Under the pieces are notes generated by a model. It did not search any database, had not been told where the DNA came from, and was given only the letters and a program-made list of their open reading frames with translations. A stretch of DNA of 64,000 nucleotides, taken from contig NC_092409.1 in the NCBI RefSeq assembly GCF_009017415.1, positions 3,534,001 to 3,598,000 on the forward strand. The letters run 5' to 3'. Origin of the DNA: Aspergillus flavus (Eukaryota; Ascomycota; Eurotiomycetes; Eurotiales; Aspergillaceae). The first letter of the stretch is position 1; each line of letters starts with the position of its first letter. This document shows positions 52,390-63,165 of this stretch, one piece after another. The position numbers and the translations under genes are program-made.

Positions 52390-53991
52390 ATGGCGTCCAC
52401 AACATCACAGCCGGCGGAGAAGCAACTTGTGCCCGCACCATCGAACCCCGTCCTTCTTGCGACACAAGCCCAATGGCTTTTTACAGATGAGGAGCTCACG
52501 CGTGCGCCGTCGCAACTTGACGGTATGACACTGGAGGCAGAACATACAAGTCGCAGTAAAGGGGTCAATTTCATCACCCAAGTGGGCATCATGTTAAAAT
52601 TGCCCCAGCTCACCATTGCAACTGCCGCCGTCTACCTTCACCGGTTTTTCATGCGCTACAGCATGGTGGACCTGCCGCAACGACCGGGAATGCACCCTTA
52701 TCCGATTGCCGCCACCGCGCTATTCTTATCGACCAAAGTGGAGGAGAATGTGCGGAGGATGAGAGAGCTGGTGGTTGCATGTTGTCGGGTAGCGCAGAAA
52801 CAACCCAACCTAGTCGTGGACGAGCAGTCTAAGGAGTTCTGGAAATGGCGAGACACGATCCTGCACCACGAGGACCTCCTTCTGGAAGCCCTTTGCTTCG
52901 ATCTCCAACTTGAACAACCCTACCGCATCCTCTACGATTTCATCTGTTATTTCGGCGTCAACGAGAACAAACCCCTCCGCAACGCTGCCTGGGCTTTCGT
53001 CAACGACTCTATGTTCACTGTTCTTTGTCTGCAATTCTCGGCTCGAAATATTGCTGCCGCTGCCCTTTACGCTGCCGCCCGACATTGCGATGTGGGATTT
53101 GAGGACGACGCCTCTGGCCGGCCGTGGTGGGAGCAGGTCGACGTGGATCTGGCGCAGGTGCGTCGCGCGTGCACAAGAATGGCACAACTATACGAGAACA
53201 ATGCCATGCAGAAACATAGCCAGTACTACCCGACCACCCCCATCTTCGCAGACGAGGGTACTGAGAAGACCAGGATCCCGCGCACTGGCAGCCCGGCTGG
53301 TACCCTGCGTGAAACAGACACCGCGAATGGACGGAAGCGGTCGAGGGAGCCCGAAGACGAAGCCCAAGGCCGCTCAGAAGAACCACCCATTCCCCATGAC
53401 CAGGGATCGACAAATGGTGAACGGTCTCCGAAACGACCACGCATGGGCTCAGACGCCGCTGCACAAGATGCTTCAGCCGAAAAGAACGCATCCAACTCCA
53501 CATCGTTCAACTCCTCCCAGGGAGCAACGGGGTCACGCTCATTACCCCACGACCGCCACCAAACAAACGGTCATCTCCCTCCCCCTCCTCACCGCTACCA
53601 ACACCCCCTACCTCCCGCTCCGCGAACCTTCCCCCGTCGAGACAGCGACCCCCGTCCAAGCGGCAGCGGCGGGCGCCCCAACGCCTCATTTAACGACCCA
53701 ATCCAACAACGGATCGACGAAATCGTATCCCAAAACTTGACCACTCCCCAAGGCGGACCCCCGCCCCGAGACCGACGCAACTCAGACCGATACCGCGAAC
53801 ACGAAGACCCCAGCCGAAGACGTCGCTCAGACCTCTCCTCCACCAGCAGAAAATCCATCGACGAGCAACACCCTCCACCCCCGCCGCCTCCTCCTCCCTC
53901 CGATATGCCCCAGAACCAACAACCACCCCCGCCTCCTCCGCCACCAGACCAGGACGAAGAAGGCGGAGGAAGCGAAGAGGGCGAGCTATAG
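52390..53991 (+). CDS. Pch1/cyclin-K-like cyclin of P-TEFb (Cdk9 partner)
   Basis: An intronless frame of 533 residues. The first cyclin box (about 35-165) contains WLFTDEELTRAPSQLDGM, KGVNFITQVGIMLKLPQ, AAVYLHRFFMRYSM and FLSTKVEENVRRMRELV, the typical Cyclin T/K/Pch1 set. The second box (about 165-275) includes LLEALCFDLQLEQPY and ARNIAAAALYAAARH. The C-terminal 250 residues are disordered, with RKRSREPEDE-like basic/acidic mixtures and poly-proline runs near the end. Role: binds Cdk9, which phosphorylates Spt5 and the Pol II C-terminal domain to allow elongation; the Aspergillus relative is PchA, also reported as a partner of PtkA. Ctk2 or cyclin L are less likely from the WLFTDEEL start. 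Confidence 0.87.
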   Translation: MASTTSQPAEKQLVPAPSNPVLLATQAQWLFTDEELTRAPSQLDGMTLEAEHTSRSKGVNFITQVGIMLKLPQLTIATAAVYLHRFFMRYSMVDLPQRPGMHPYPIAATALFLSTKVEENVRRMRELVVACCRVAQKQPNLVVDEQSKEFWKWRDTILHHEDLLLEALCFDLQLEQPYRILYDFICYFGVNENKPLRNAAWAFVNDSMFTVLCLQFSARNIAAAALYAAARHCDVGFEDDASGRPWWEQVDVDLAQVRRACTRMAQLYENNAMQKHSQYYPTTPIFADEGTEKTRIPRTGSPAGTLRETDTANGRKRSREPEDEAQGRSEEPPIPHDQGSTNGERSPKRPRMGSDAAAQDASAEKNASNSTSFNSSQGATGSRSLPHDRHQTNGHLPPPPHRYQHPLPPAPRTFPRRDSDPRPSGSGGRPNASFNDPIQQRIDEIVSQNLTTPQGGPPPRDRRNSDRYREHEDPSRRRRSDLSSTSRKSIDEQHPPPPPPPPPSDMPQNQQPPPPPPPPDQDEEGGGSEEGEL

Positions 53992-54640
53992 TCATTATAG
54001 GTTCTTCATGGTCTTCGCTGCATCTTTACCGCATCTTAAAAACAACTATATCACTGCTATTACCTTGCTTATATCACTGGGACATCCTATTTCATCGTCG
54101 ATTCTTAGTCCGGCGGGGTTCGTTGGCTACACTGTACAGTACATAGGTCTACGTAGTGTGGACGGGGCAAAACTAAGTATACAGGATCATCGGTTTGAAT
54201 ATCACGATGACATAATGCCATTACAAGAAGATGAAGAGAAGCTGAAAAGAAAGAAAAAGAAAAATTAGGAAATTCTGTTTGTAATGTATTGCTACCTAGG
54301 TCAATATTACTGGCTACTTCTGTTGAGGTAACGTCGGGCTTTGATGGATCTATACCGGACGGAGAATATCCTATTGTTTTGGCTGGTTAGTGTTAGTATA
54401 ATACATCGTTGTAGCCCGGGGTGATTGGTCTGTAGCAAAACTGGGAGCAACTCTATCCGAAACGCATACGGTATCGATGAAAGACTACGCAGAGGATGCA
54501 AGAATATGTGTACGGGAGCGACCATGTGCCATTGAAGCTGAATCTACCTGTGCTGTCACCTGGAAATAGACGGACAAACGAAAGATACCCGTTGCCATAG
54601 TCTGTGCTTCGTCCCGCAGGCTAGGGACGCGCACAGCGAG
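53992..54640. other. Convergent intergenic stretch
   Basis: 649 nt between convergent gene ends; nothing beyond 3' flanks seen. Confidence 0.5.
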
Positions 54641-56407
54641 TCAAAAGCCTTTGGTCGCAATTCCCAGTCCGTGATCAAGCAAGCTGCTGGAAGCGACGAA
54701 ACTGAATCCTCCGAAGGGGTTACTCTCTTCTCCAATGACGTCATAACCAGATGACATGGGACGTTGGCTGCCGCGCTGATGGGCTGCATAGTGATCGTCG
54801 AAGCTGGCAGGGGCAACGAGCGGGCTCAGTGGAAGATGAGTAAAATCGTCGGAGAAGTTCTCCGCGAGTGCAGGATCCGTGACAACAGGGACGATGGGAG
54901 GAGTGACTGCACGGCGGGCGAGGGCTTTCCAGTCGATCTTGCGGAAGAACCGGTGGTTCTTGATTGTCTGGAGATCTTTGGGCATATGGTATCCGAGACG
55001 CTTGGAGGGCTCCTTGCGAAGGAGACGGGTCAACAGGTCTTTGGCGTCCGGGCCAAGGAAGTAGGGCAGGGTTAACTTCTGCTTCAGGATTTTCTCCTGC
55101 AGCTTGGCGTTGTTATTGGCTTTGAACGGAGGTGATCCTGTGAGGAGATCGTATGCCAATGCCCCAAGGGACCACCAGTCGCAAGCTTTGCCGTATGGCT
55201 TGCCCTGGATAACCTCTGGGGCCATATATTCAATGGTGCCCAGAGAAGAGTTGCAGCGGTCATCATCACTGGCAGATATCTTGCTGAGACCGAAATCCGT
55301 CAGTAGAAGGTGGCCTTCGTGGTCCAAAAGGCAATTTTCGGGCTTCAGGTCACGGTAGATCACACCGACGTTCTGGTGCAGATGCTCGAGCGCGAGGACC
55401 ATTTCCGCCATATAAAATGCCGCCACATCTTCATCAAACATACGCTCCATGGCCAAGTGCGTGAATAGCTCGCCGCCTTGGGCATATTCCAGGATGAGGT
55501 AGAGCTTCTCATGGTCCTGAAAAGCGTAGAAAAGCTTGACAACAAATGGATGGCGGTTGACACTCTCTAGGATCATACGTTCTGTCTTGGTCTGCTCCAC
55601 AAGCTTTTTATGAACGGTGATTGAGGCCTTCCGGAACTGTTTCTGGGCATAGAGCTTGCCCGTGAGCGCATGGCGCACCAACAGGACAGTCCCAAAAGAG
55701 CCTTTGCCCAAACAGAGCAGGGGCTCGAAGTCATCTGTGGTCATCTTCCGGCAAAGCTGTGTGCGCATATCCTTAATGCTTGATGTATTGTAAGACTTCT
55801 CCTCTGCTACGGCATCAGCGCTGACATAGTCATGTTCCAGAGGCACCTCATAGCTGGTCAGAACCTCCGTTTGGTCACTGTCCGAGCAAACACTTGCATT
55901 GCTCGGTGCCTCGGAACCAAGATCACTCGGCGCGCCTTGGAGAGGGCGGTCTCCAGACAGATTCAACGAATCAAGCTGAAGCTTTAGAGCGCTAACACCA
56001 TGTCCTGAAGCTGGCTGTGACATTGGGCTATTACCCGGCCGCGCTGAAGAGCGCGGTGCGCGTGAACTAGAGGTCGAAAAGTCCGAGTCCTCATCGCCAG
56101 AACCCATGGGGGTGAAGCCACGAACGGTCGAGATCGCTGGGGCGGCTTGTTGCTTTTTCTTCTTTCGTCGGTCTGCCTTTCCGGGGAGCGGATTCGCATT
56201 CAGTTTCGGTGCTGGGAAAGGATTGCCTCCACGGGCACCCTTCTCAGAAAGCCCTTGTTTGCGGTCAGGGCTAGCATCGCTCATTCGAAAGCTGACGGTT
56301 TGGTTGCTGTTCAAGCTGACCTCATTCCGGGGTTGCGACATGTCAGCCTGAGGGCTGAAGACGTCACCGACCGAGAGATCATCCTGGAATGTGCTCGACA
56401 TCTCCAT
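54641..56407 (-). CDS. AGC protein kinase, S6 kinase/Psk1-like
   Basis: An intronless frame of 588 residues. The N-terminal 220 residues are disordered and include a Lys-rich stretch (GKADRRKKKKQQ). The kinase domain (about 225-490) is complete: GKGSFG glycine loop near 234, AQKQF with the ATP-binding Lys, HxD-type YRDLKPEN near 353, DFG in LLTDFGLSK, then SSLGTIEYMAPEV as activation and P+1 loops, DWWSLGALAYDLLTG. The AGC tail ends with a hydrophobic motif FGGFSF at 565-570, Ser569 being the expected TORC-type site. This is closest to S6K/RSK-like fungal kinases (fission yeast Psk1); Sch9 would have a C2 domain, absent here. Role: growth and translation control downstream of TOR, inferred. 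Confidence 0.9.
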   Translation of the reverse strand: MEMSSTFQDDLSVGDVFSPQADMSQPRNEVSLNSNQTVSFRMSDASPDRKQGLSEKGARGGNPFPAPKLNANPLPGKADRRKKKKQQAAPAISTVRGFTPMGSGDEDSDFSTSSSRAPRSSARPGNSPMSQPASGHGVSALKLQLDSLNLSGDRPLQGAPSDLGSEAPSNASVCSDSDQTEVLTSYEVPLEHDYVSADAVAEEKSYNTSSIKDMRTQLCRKMTTDDFEPLLCLGKGSFGTVLLVRHALTGKLYAQKQFRKASITVHKKLVEQTKTERMILESVNRHPFVVKLFYAFQDHEKLYLILEYAQGGELFTHLAMERMFDEDVAAFYMAEMVLALEHLHQNVGVIYRDLKPENCLLDHEGHLLLTDFGLSKISASDDDRCNSSLGTIEYMAPEVIQGKPYGKACDWWSLGALAYDLLTGSPPFKANNNAKLQEKILKQKLTLPYFLGPDAKDLLTRLLRKEPSKRLGYHMPKDLQTIKNHRFFRKIDWKALARRAVTPPIVPVVTDPALAENFSDDFTHLPLSPLVAPASFDDHYAAHQRGSQRPMSSGYDVIGEESNPFGGFSFVASSSLLDHGLGIATKGF

Positions 56408-57519
56408 TTGCTTTTCTTCACTATAGCTTTATGTACTTCCCTTTTCCTTGCGTCGCTTATCCAAAGATTATCCGAAAAGGGAACGTCACACCCAAAATGA
56501 CGATAGATCCAAAAGCGTAGAGGCGCCGATAAGCACAATGTGTAAACGAAGAATATCACACCCACTCAGTCATGAATCAGCGGCTATGCACTTGCGAGAC
56601 CTATCAAGTAGTATCTGGTTATGGAACAGACAGGTTAGACCCAATTTTGTCCTCAGGCGCACGAAAGTGGGGTATCCACAGCAGGAGTTGCGAAACACCA
56701 ACGCAAGGGGAGTAAACATTTATGAACCACGCGTACTTTTTTCACGATAGATCCTACTTCTGCTCAGCCGGCTGGACTTGACTGATCGCACTGGATGCTC
56801 AAAAGCAGCAAATTACCGTCCGCCCTTGTTCAGGACGGACCAAGGACCCCTAGCCAATTCACCTTGTCGACAGAGGATTCGGGAAGCCGGGTAGACGATA
56901 CAACCCGAGATCCAGCCAGCGCGGTAGTCCCTTGGAAATAGACACCAGTCAAGTCGTCGTGGGTATCCAGGGAAACAAAGCAAGTGTTGGCAACGCGGCC
57001 AACGAAGCGAACGGTCTCGGAGTGTGAAAGCGTGGGCGCAGACAAGCACATAGAGAAGTGGCAGGGCGAATGTTTGTAATGGTTGAATGGATTAATATCC
57101 GGGGACACCGAAGAAAGGAATTATGGGATTACCTTCCGGGATAAACTCCTGGATTAAAAGAGGGAGAGGGAGAGAGAGAGAGAAAGTGTGACCGCTTGGG
57201 GCTTCCAGTCGGAGATGTTAATTATTATTACTTGATTAAAAAAAAAAAGTACGCTTGGCCCTTGATCCCGGGGGGCCAATCAGCGTGCCCCGGTGCTAAG
57301 CGGCACTAGCCCGATCGGGGAGCGCGGGTCTTCACGTGCGGCAGTCATTGGGTACTACATTTACCTCATTCAACAGACAGAAACATACTTAAAACCGTAA
57401 ACAATTATGTTGGTAGAAACTTGGTAGATCTGACTACAGATCGACTGCGGAGACCATTGCAAAGCCTCATGACGTCATGGGCGGTGTTAGGGCGGAGAGG
57501 ATGTTGTGTAGTATAAGCT
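56408..57519. other. Intergenic region upstream of the AGC kinase
   Basis: About 1.1 kb. A 92-codon minus-strand frame (56830-57108) matches no family I know and may be an upstream ORF in the kinase leader or chance. A GA microsatellite lies near 57160-57185. Confidence 0.4.
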
Positions 57520-58621
57520 CTATACCCGCCCTCCATCCATCTCGGATCTTTCAAAGAATGATTGGGACCGGGTGATCTCTATTCCTGATCTTCCCACAAA
57601 GGCCAACGCGCTAGGCTTCTCTACTCGAACTGTCACGCGCTCGTTGGCAAACTCCACTGTCACTATGCGCGCGACAAAAGTCGCTAGTGCCTCCACGGTT
57701 TGAAATGAGGTTTCTTCGACGCGCTATCAGACGTAGACATCTCACGTTAGTCACAGCTCAGCATAGATAAATGCGTCTTGATGGTAGGGGCATAAAAGAA
57801 GAACTAACCTCTGCGACAGCTCTAGTCATTGCTTGGTAAGTGTCTACCACAGTTGATCCCCATGCCAACTGGCCCGGGCCCTTGAACTCCAACGAAACGA
57901 TCACGGCCTGCTTCTCAACTCTCTCATGGGAATTGACACCAAGAATACAATGGCATCTTATGCCCTCAATACGGAACTCCTCTTCTAGAACAACAGGGCA
58001 CCGTTCAGAGTCCTGAAGGTTGCCTGCAGCTTCGTTCTCTTGCTTGTAACCCCAAACTGTGACGCTGCGGTATTTCAAGCCTTCTTCGGCACGCAGCAGA
58101 GCCTTGGGGAGATGTAGCCAAACCTCACATCGACCAAAAATACCGTCAATAGGGGATGTCGAGGCTGGTGCTTGACTTGCGGCATTGTGCAAGTGTGACA
58201 TTCTCCTAACCCCGGCCGTAGTCTCATCGAGTAAACCTAGGCTGCAGTTCGCAACAATGGCCGCCGTCAGTCGTACATCCTGACCAACATCATTCTTCAT
58301 CATCGAATTTCGTCGACTGCCCTCCAAGCTAATCATCCGTTTCCCTGGATGTTCCTCATGCTGCCCCATAGTGCGAATGTCTTCTTCTAACCGGCGGTAA
58401 AGCTTCCCATAGTCGATAGAAAGAGACACATCATCCGCATTCGCAGATGCAACAGCCGACGAGTAAGATAATTTCAGAGAAGCAGTGCATGGCTGCGACT
58501 TCCCAAGCCGATGCCATGCCTCTGGGGCGGCAGGTAGAGGGAGCTCAATGTCACGGAGTCGCACGCTATCTAGGACGGCGGGGTGGGACGGTATATGAAC
58601 ATTGACTCGCTGTTCAGCCAT
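57520..58621 (-). CDS. Tandem FolB-domain protein, dihydroneopterin aldolase-like
   Basis: Two exons (57809-58621, 57520-57723) with an 85 nt intron (GTTAGT, GACTAAC, TAG) encode 338 residues from MAEQRVNVHIP; an in-frame ATG nine bases upstream (58630) is an alternative. Two FolB-like halves are visible: DSVRLRDIELPLP to SIDYGKLYRRLEEDI (about 15-100), and FRIEGIRCHCILGVNSHERVEKQ through AVAERVEETSFQTVEALATFV and VTVRVEKPSALAFVGRSGIEI (about 230-320). VEKPSAL and the Glu in CILGVNxHER are aldolase hallmarks. In fungi folate synthesis normally uses trifunctional Fol1, which starts with two FolB repeats; here the HPPK and DHPS parts are absent. So this is a stand-alone FolB pair: a paralogue of unknown or pterin-related role. 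A GA/CT tract lies directly upstream. Confidence 0.82.
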
Positions 58622-58630
58622 TGTAATCAT

Positions 58631-59806
58631 GATAAAGGCCCACGGCTTGTAACCGTAAAAGAGAGAGAGAGAGAGAGAAAGAGAGAGAAAGAGAAGAAAA
58701 GAAAAGAAAAAGAAACAGATAGGGGAGTTATTCTCTGCTCGCACGCTGGCGTCCTCGCAAGCGAAAGCTAAGATAGCTCTGACGTCAGTACACCCGAATG
58801 TCACTGACAACAATTGTTAGAAAAGTAGTACCGGAATCAGCAAATGCACATCTCAAGAACAAATGATTCGCCTAGGTTATCTTCAAACGCAAGCAGCTCC
58901 TGAACAATGGCGGATGCTTCTCGTGGTTCTGTGTCCGGAGAATTGAGCAAGAATGATGGTGGGGTTCTTTAGCGCGGGGAGCTTCGACAAATATTACGCC
59001 GGGTATGAACTGAACACCAGAAGTACAGCGCAGTTCCCAGAAAACTTAAAAGTTATCTCCACCCAAATTTCTCGCCTCAGCTCAGGAAACTCCGGCTGTG
59101 GTTGCTCAACCACCACTGGTTCATAGGTCATGAAAGTTAGATATATACTACTTCAGTACTCCGGGCACTCGGTATGAAATTGATACGGCGCTTATCGCCC
59201 GTCCGTGCCTCGCGCAGGTTTTTACATATTTCATCAGTCAGTGACTCCATAACGGTAGCTCCGGTAATCCTATTAATATACATCCAGACCTCCCGTAGAG
59301 TAAACAAGCGATAGACTTGCTTGGTCAACGTACAATATCCTCGTAAAATGGTCCATGTCATATCATATCAGGGAATTCTGTATGCTGCAGGAACGAAAGA
59401 CGGCCCTATCCACAACACCCGGCGCAGCGCTGGCCAACCACCAGGAAAATGTACCACATCTCGACGAAAGCGTGCGGCGCGCTAAGATAGACAGTGACTA
59501 GACTGTCGTCGCATACCTTTTCCTTTGATTTTCGGGGGGGTTTCTAGTAAGTGCTCAAGGGCCTCAGAAATTGTCCTCACGTCAAGCAATAAACGGAAAT
59601 TTTTCGACAACAGGCACGTCGCATCTTCGGTGCGTCCATTCCGGGAAATGAGGGTGGGCTTGGATCACAACCGATTCCTTTTGGAAAGCAGGGGAAAGTG
59701 GAATCAAGCAAACACAAAGGAACACAAGAGAAAAGGGGGGAATAAACACAAAGCACATGGGTATCCGCCATGCATTCAAGACAACCAAATCACAGGAAAC
59801 AGGTAT
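58631..59806. other. Intergenic region between FolB and SR-protein genes
   Basis: About 1.2 kb: FolB promoter on the left (GA tract listed separately), 3' flank of the SR gene on the right. No further gene seen. Confidence 0.5.
58661..58716. repeat. GA-rich microsatellite directly upstream of the FolB-domain gene
   Basis: Nine GA units, then GAAA/GAAAA variants, within 100 nt of the start codon. On the coding strand it reads as a CT tract, probably in the leader. Confidence 0.8.
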
Positions 59807-61796
59807 TTACCAGTAACCACGGCGGTCATAGGGCACATATTCACCCCGGGGGGGACTTCGAGGGCGTCCGTATGGCCTTGGTGGCATATAAGGATCTTCA
59901 TACCGAGGCGGCGGCGGCGGCGGACGGACATCATAAGGGTCATCATAGGGTCGACGTGGAGGTGGATAATCATCAATACGAGGACGAGGAGGAGTACGGC
60001 GTCCATAGCCATCACGGTCATAATAATCCCGGCGCATTGGAATTGGGGAACGCTCCCGGTAATGAGCACGGGGACTGTAGCCCCGAGGTGGAGGGAATCT
60101 CCGGTCGTACTCATCTACGGGTGGATAACTCCGGCGAGGGGACCGAGACCGGTAAGGATCACGGAAAGGGCGCTCATCAACAGGCTGGATCTAAAGGATA
60201 TCAAAATGAGGACCTCATCCCAGCTCTTTAAGCGGAATTTGGTTCTTACATCTGCCACGCAACTCACTCGGGAGCCTTTGAAATCACGCCCATCGAGCTT
60301 CTCAATGGCAGTCTTCAGATCGTTCGCAGTCTCAAATTCAACGAACCTTGAGTATTAGTGTTAACAGAGTCCAAAAGCCGTCCTGGTTAATATGAATTCA
60401 CCCACCCTCTGCCAGGTTCACGGCCGGTTTCCGAGTAAACGACATCAAGACCCGCTCCACGTGCGAAGTCTTTAAGGTCCTAGAGAATTCCGCGGTGTGA
60501 GTTGATTTCCTGGTGCAATAGTGGAGTCCGGGATTATCCAAAGGGAACGCATGAAACAGAATACAAAAGAAAACAGATTCAGGCCATGGTTTCACCAAAC
60601 CAAACGGGGGCTCCAGAAACGGCCTAAGTCCATGCTGCTAGTGGGTATTCCGTCCAAACGGGATCTTCCAACGCCTAACCTACCACAGCTCCCAGGGTAG
60701 CTTAGGTCCACGGAGTGTGCCTTGGAAGTACTGTGAGTGCTAGGGTTGGAATCGTCCCTCCACCGGGGAGGATATCCAAATGCCATGATTGGAAGGTTGT
60801 ACCATGGCCAAGTCGAGTCCTTGGGGAGTGCTATCCATGCGAACAGGGCAAGAGACAAGGGAAAATCGGGGGGAAAGCGGGGTATTTGTCATGCACTTAT
60901 CGGCCAAAGTGCACGGGGTTCCGGGAATCCTGAGAAAAATAGACATGGGCTGCTAACCTGCCAACTTGTTTCCGGGAGTCCAGAAACCATCATACGGTAG
61001 ACCGTGCGACGGGGACGAGGCATATTAGGACGGTCCATTGGGCCAGGGAAGTTCTCCTTGCGACGTGGCCCCCGCGCGAATTGTACAGTGAGTCGTTCGC
61101 CTTTGAAATCACTGCCATCTGTAGAGAAGATTCGGTCAGAAGCGCAATTACTCCAGGAACCGGTGCGAAACCGAATACATACGGAACGCTGAAAAATAAT
61201 ATTAGCCATATATACGCGCCGTCGGGGACCAACCGCCTACCTGGTACAACATCTCTAGCATCCATCGCATCTTCGTATTCAATGAATCCGAAACCGTTCA
61301 TAAGCTTGATCTCTGTAATTTTTCCGGAGCCATGGGTGCTAAAATGTTCCTCGATATCCTGCTTGGTGACTGAAGGCCTCCCATGGCGCGTAGGGCGCCG
61401 CGAGAAAATGTTAGCTCATTGCCATCAAATATAACAAGGTTATCCAGAGGGTACTATGGGTTGCCAATAGGGATCCGGAGTTGGAAGTGCTTTTAACAAA
61501 AGAAAGGACAAAGAATAAGTGCCAGTTCCCTCTATCAGACAGGCACCTGGCGAGCGTTGAGAGAAAACAGCGGGTGCAGCGCAATTCCCTTGTTGCGCAT
61601 CAGGGCCAAACGAGAGAAGAGCCTTGGCAATCCATCGGAGCATCCTGGTACTTGGGGCGCAGCAGACTAGATGGGCAACATTCCGATCGGGCTGGAGAAT
61701 CGAGGGGAACCTCTCAGAGAAGGGATTGATAAACAGCTGCATACCATTGCGGGGAAGATTCCCGAGATAAAGTCGAGTCGACGACACTTCAGTCAT
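59807..61796 (-). CDS. SR-type splicing factor, Srp2-like
   Basis: Six exons (61745-61796, 61241-61369, 60958-61118, 60406-60479, 60250-60346, 59807-60190) encode 298 residues. Introns are 375, 122, 478, 59 and 59 nt. RRM1 (about 7-80): RLYLGNLPRN, KLMNGFGFIEYEDAMDARD, GERLTVQFARGPRR. RRM2 (about 108-175): YRMMVSGLPETSWQDLKDFA, GAGLDVVYSE, GFVEFETANDLKTAIEKLDG. SWQDLKD is the invariant pseudo-RRM helix of SR proteins, recreated exactly at the splice of the 478 nt intron. The tail is RS/RD/Pro-rich (RDPYRSRSPRRSYPP, then Tyr/Arg/Pro repeats). Role: binds pre-mRNA, defines splice sites and helps export. The final TGGTAA overlaps a potential donor, so a further exon cannot be excluded. Long introns 1 and 3 are likely autoregulatory. 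Confidence 0.88.
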
Positions 61797-63165
61797 GACG
61801 GCAAAGAAGAATGACGTCTAGTACTGATCAAGTAATAAGAAACCCCAGTAAGATAGTTCTGGCCTCAGGACCCGCAACGGCCAAAAAGTACGATGGAGGA
61901 AATCACTTCCAGATAAAATGGCGATATTCGACGCAAACCGGGGGTAAAACGAGACCTTGGGATCAAGAGGGCTGCAGTCCTAACGGGATAATGGCTATTG
62001 TTCCTGAATCCCCAAGTGGGACGTTGGTCCAGAAGGTTGCTGGTGGCGCCTAATTAGAGGGCAATGGGGATCTCGGTGGCTTAACTTAAATCGCTAAGGA
62101 TGACACTTCCAGTGTTAGAATATCGGCCAACCGAATACTAAAGCTAGATAACGGGAGCAGAGAAAGAAGAGAGTGCGCGAGAGGAGGATAAGGAGAGGGG
62201 AAAGAGTTGAGGGAGGTAGAGTAAAAGAGAAAGACAAGAGAGAGATGGTCTGTGTTGACCGCCAGGCGAAACGGCAAGAACCAAAAGTTTAAAAATAAAC
62301 TGGTTGCAAAGAGAAAAGAGACGTCAAGTACCCCGTACCAACAGTGACCAAGGCAAAGTGACTTGTCTCTTAGAGCTTTCCAGCTGGAGGGAAACAATGC
62401 AAAATCAGTTGAGCCAAACAGCGTGACGAAAGCCTTCGCCTCACTTTTTCTGGCGGGTCCACGTGGCCCCGCCAACAGCCAAAGACAATCAATGAAATCC
62501 CAGCCTTGTGTTGACCTCCAATCAGACTGCATACGTCAATGAAATCGGAAAGTAAAGAACTGTATGCATTTAGTCTGGGCAGACACTAGTTCAAGGGGTT
62601 CATGATGGTCAACTGTATTTTCTGGCTCGGAGAATAATGAATACTACTTTCTCTTTTAAATGCCCGAGAAGAGATTGAATCGCACATGCCGTGGACATAG
62701 TCATGATTACACACACACACATCACACCTATCAGCAGTTGGTTCTGGTATGGAGTACATGTTTGTATGTTTGTCCGTCCAAATGGGACCTATAGTTTACT
62801 CGGAGTACACCGTACCTTTCGAGGTATTTCCACGGTTCCGTCCCATCAAGTCCCCACGGGGTTGAGCCGCAAGACCAATTTAGGGTATGTTGCTATAAAG
62901 TTGTAGTACTCAGTCCTACACTTCATCCATAGGGGATCATCCTATGAGATATTGTTTCTATTTGTTTTCTGGCGTTCTTGTTCTCTATCCCACCAGAATA
63001 TATTGCGAAGTCACTACCACAAAAGAAGAAACACAGATATTTTAACAAAATCTATATACAGGATCCCGGCTCAATCCAATCAGCTGCTTTTATTTTATAC
63101 AAGGCGAAATACGACAATGGAAATTACCTAGTGGTGACCATACCCAGTTCCAATACCGGAGTCGA
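61797..63165. other. Intergenic region, SR-protein promoter and ETF-QO 3' flank
   Basis: About 1.4 kb. Reading on the minus strand, 62100-62320 is pyrimidine-rich leader of the SR gene. An AC microsatellite lies at 62709-62721. A 148-codon minus-strand frame at 62086-62532 has low-complexity composition and is not supported as protein. Confidence 0.45.

Noticed and set aside
56830..57108. 92-codon minus-strand frame between the AGC kinase and FolB genes
   Set aside because: No family recognised; could be an upstream ORF, but evidence is too thin to call a gene.
59525..60358. 277-codon plus-strand frame opposite the SR-protein gene
   Set aside because: It is antisense to the RS/Pro-rich exon and crosses sense splice sites; the Arg/Ile/Thr-rich product comes from the repetitive antisense codons.
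60592..60858. 88-codon minus-strand frame wholly within intron 3 of the SR-protein gene
   Set aside because: No homology recognised and not in frame with exon 3; more likely chance in a long intron, although a cryptic exon in this area is possible.
62086..62532. 148-codon minus-strand frame upstream of the SR-protein gene
   Set aside because: Ser/Leu/Pro-rich product from a pyrimidine-rich leader, no family match.
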